From NCBI RefSeq assembly GCF_027532025.1, contig NZ_JAPZSY010000006.1, forward strand, positions 1-64,000: a stretch of 64,000 nucleotides of DNA, given 5' to 3'. The position numbers and the translations under genes were made by a program. The stretch comes from Inhella sp. (GTDB lineage: Bacteria; Pseudomonadota; Gammaproteobacteria; Burkholderiales; Burkholderiaceae_C). Within the stretch, counting starts at the first letter, position 1; each line of letters opens with the position of its first letter. The notes beneath the pieces were generated by a model. That model did not search any database and was not told the origin of the DNA. It worked only from the letters and a program-made list of their open reading frames with translations. Of the stretch, positions 62,240-64,000 are shown one piece after another.

Positions 62240-64000
62240 ATGAACGCTTTTCGAAACATCAAAATCGGAATGCGCCTGGGCCTCGGCTTTGGCGCCTTGA
62301 TCCTCCTTTCCCTGGTCATCGCCCTGCTGGGGCGCGTCGAGCTGGGTGTGGCCGACGACGACCTGCAGCTGGTGGTCAACGACCGCCTGCCCAAGTTGGA
62401 CCTGGTCGTGGAGTTGCGCGACAACGCCCGCCGCGTGGCCACGCAAGGGCGCAGCGTCGTGCTCTACAGCGACGAGGCCGACCGGAAGGCGGCGGTCAAC
62501 GACATCGCGCAGGTGCGCCAGCGCAATGGCGCCGTCATGAAGGAGCTGGAAGCCAAGCTGACCAGCGCCGAGGGTCGTCGTCTGCTGGCCGAGCTCATGG
62601 CCCGCCGGGAGGCCTTCAACGCCAGCATCGACAAGGTCGTGCGTTTGGGCTTGGCCGGCAGCGCGCAAGCCACCGAAGAGGCCAAGACCGAGTTCAAGCA
62701 GGTGACCGACGCCGCCGAGCAGGCCTACCTCAAGGCCCTGGACGGCCTGGTCGCTTACCAAAAGCGGCTCATGCTGGAGGCGGCGCAGGAGACCACCCGC
62801 ACCACGAAGATGGCCGGTTGGTTGATGCTGGTTGCCGCCGCCGTGGCCGCGGCGCTGGGCATTGGCATCGCCTGGAGCCTCACGCGCTCCATCGTCGTGC
62901 CCATCCGCCGCGCCGTGGCCGTGGCCGAGTCTGTGGCCGATGGTGACCTGCGGCAGAGCATCGTGGTCAACCGGCAGGACGAAACCGGCGAGTTGCTCGC
63001 CGCCCTGCGGCGCATGAACGAATCGCTCGTCACCATCGTGGGGGGCGTGCGGGGCAACGCCGACAGCGTGGCCACGGCCTCGGGCCAGATCGCGCAGGGC
63101 AACGCCGACTTGAGCCAGCGCACCGAAGAGCAGGCCAGCAACCTGCAGCAGACCGCGGCCTCGATGGAGCAGCTGACCGCCACCGTCAGCCACAACACCG
63201 ACACCGCCCGCCAAGCGGCGCAAATGGCCGGCAGTGCGGCCCGCGTTGCCGGCGAGGCCGGCAGCGTGATGTCGCAGCTGGTCGGCACCATGGACGAGAT
63301 CACCACCGCCAGCCGCAAGATCAGCGACATCATCGGCACCATCGACGGCATCGCCTTCCAGACCAACATCCTGGCGCTGAACGCCGCCGTCGAGGCGGCT
63401 CGGGCGGGCGAGCAAGGACGTGGCTTTGCCGTGGTGGCGGGCGAGGTGCGCACGCTGGCGCAGCGCAGCGCCGAAGCGGCCAAGGAGATCAAGAGCCTGA
63501 TCGGCAGCAGCGTCGATCGCGTCGAGGCCGGCAACGGCCTCGTGGCCCAGGCGGGTCAGACCGTGGGCGAGGTCGTGGGCCAGGTCAAGCGCGTGGCCGA
63601 CTTGATCGAAGAGATCAGCGCCGCCAGTTCCGAGCAGAGCAAGGGCATCGGCCAGATTGGCGATGCGGTGAACCAACTCGACCAGGTCACCCAACAAAAC
63701 GCCGCGCTGGTGGAAGAAAGCGCCGCAGCGGCCGAGAGCCTGCAGCACCAGGCCCGTGCCTTGGCGCAGGCGGTGGCGGTGTTCCGCCTGGGCAGCGAGG
63801 GCAGTTCGAGCGCCTCGTCGGTCTCGGCGCCCGCGCCGGCCCGGCCGCGCGCGTCGCCGCCCGCTTTCAAGGCCAAACCGGCGGCGGTCCGTCCCAGCGC
63901 TTCGCCTCGCCCTGCGGGGCCGACCAAGGCCCCGACTGCACCCCGGCCAGCGCCGGCCCCCAGCCCAGCGCCGGCGGCCAGCCACGGCGACGACGAGTGG
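62240..64000 (+). CDS. Methyl-accepting chemotaxis protein (3' end at window edge)
   Basis: The 587 codons up to the window end contain no stop. There is a helix at residues 12-31 ([20 protein letters not shown]), a four-helix-bundle sensor domain, a second helix near 190-212 ([21 protein letters not shown]), HAMP, and the signalling tip [20 protein letters not shown]. The Ala/Pro-rich tail ends HGDDEW at the last base, probably just before a CheR-binding WEEF-type end. It senses an unknown ligand and signals to CheA. Confidence 0.95.
   Translation, partial: MNAFRNIKIGMRLGLGFGALILLSLVIALLGRVELGVADDDLQLVVNDRLPKLDLVVELRDNARRVATQGRSVVLYSDEADRKAAVNDIAQVRQRNGAVMKELEAKLTSAEGRRLLAELMARREAFNASIDKVVRLGLAGSAQATEEAKTEFKQVTDAAEQAYLKALDGLVAYQKRLMLEAAQETTRTTKMAGWLMLVAAAVAAALGIGIAWSLTRSIVVPIRRAVAVAESVADGDLRQSIVVNRQDETGELLAALRRMNESLVTIVGGVRGNADSVATASGQIAQGNADLSQRTEEQASNLQQTAASMEQLTATVSHNTDTARQAAQMAGSAARVAGEAGSVMSQLVGTMDEITTASRKISDIIGTIDGIAFQTNILALNAAVEAARAGEQGRGFAVVAGEVRTLAQRSAEAAKEIKSLIGSSVDRVEAGNGLVAQAGQTVGEVVGQVKRVADLIEEISAASSEQSKGIGQIGDAVNQLDQVTQQNAALVEESAAAAESLQHQARALAQAVAVFRLGSEGSSSASSVSAPAPARPRASPPAFKAKPAAVRPSASPRPAGPTKAPTAPRPAPAPSPAPAASHGDDEW

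Overview
The window is a GC-rich stretch of a betaproteobacterial chromosome. Gene content and order suggest Burkholderiales, in the Comamonadaceae or the Rubrivivax/Leptothrix/Ideonella relatives; this is inferred from protein families and synteny, not from a search. Coding density is very high, most neighbours overlap by ATGA, GTGA or TGATG junctions, and no gap without a gene exceeds about 300 bases. Both window edges cut a gene: sodB at the left and a chemotaxis receptor at the right.

Region 1 (1-15.5 kb) is microaerobic respiration. It holds the end of sodB, a DUF192 gene, the copper pump and assembly genes ccoI-ccoS, then ccoNOQP-ccoG and a shortened fixH, behind a near-perfect FNR box. 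After an inserted ugd and a convergent type II NADH dehydrogenase come an FNR-type regulator and a divergent hemN sharing a second candidate FNR box. A TauE/SafE-like membrane protein and icd follow.

Region 2 (15.5-28.4 kb) is phosphate. One minus-strand operon, pstS-pstC-pstA-pstB-phoU-phoB-phoR, has a PhoB-box-like repeat in front. Next to it are an orphan OmpR-like regulator with a degenerate receiver, a GT4 glycosyltransferase, a His-rich membrane protein, a class III aminotransferase with an unusual N-terminal extension, a phosphatidylserine decarboxylase and a PlcP-type metallophosphoesterase. PhoB-box-like 11-bp repeats occur before ugd, the orphan regulator and the glycosyltransferase/membrane-protein pair. 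I read this as a phosphate-starvation lipid-remodelling locus: PlcP would release diacylglycerol, the glycosyltransferase would put a sugar on it, and Ugd could supply UDP-glucuronate. The aminotransferase has no known place in such a pathway and is the most novel part.

Region 3 (28.4-40.5 kb) is housekeeping: cspA, clpS-clpA, mtfA, a frameshifted lpxH, ppiB-ppiA, a TPR protein, cysS, a DNA glycosylase, accA, tilS, lysC and tRNA-Ser(GCU).

Region 4 (40.5-43.7 kb) looks accessory. Next to the tRNA lie an AraC regulator, an exported intradiol dioxygenase and an NAD(P)-binding protein. They end at a 264-bp element with perfect 31-bp inverted repeats that has removed the 5' end of a VOC-family gene. 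A related palindrome lies at 53.1 kb.

Region 5 (43.7-54.1 kb) holds a DEAD-box helicase, a periplasmic binding protein, an exported peptidase followed by a NatAB-type ABC exporter and a small membrane protein, a GGDEF-EAL protein with a GST, and a TPR protein.

Region 6 (54.3-62.1 kb) is an amino-sugar operon: nagK, a GntR/HutC regulator, nagA, a SIS-type deaminase, nagZ, an AmpG-like transporter and a GH16 enzyme. It starts from a promoter whose -10 is buried in a repeated TGGTAT operator. The window closes with a methyl-accepting chemotaxis protein.
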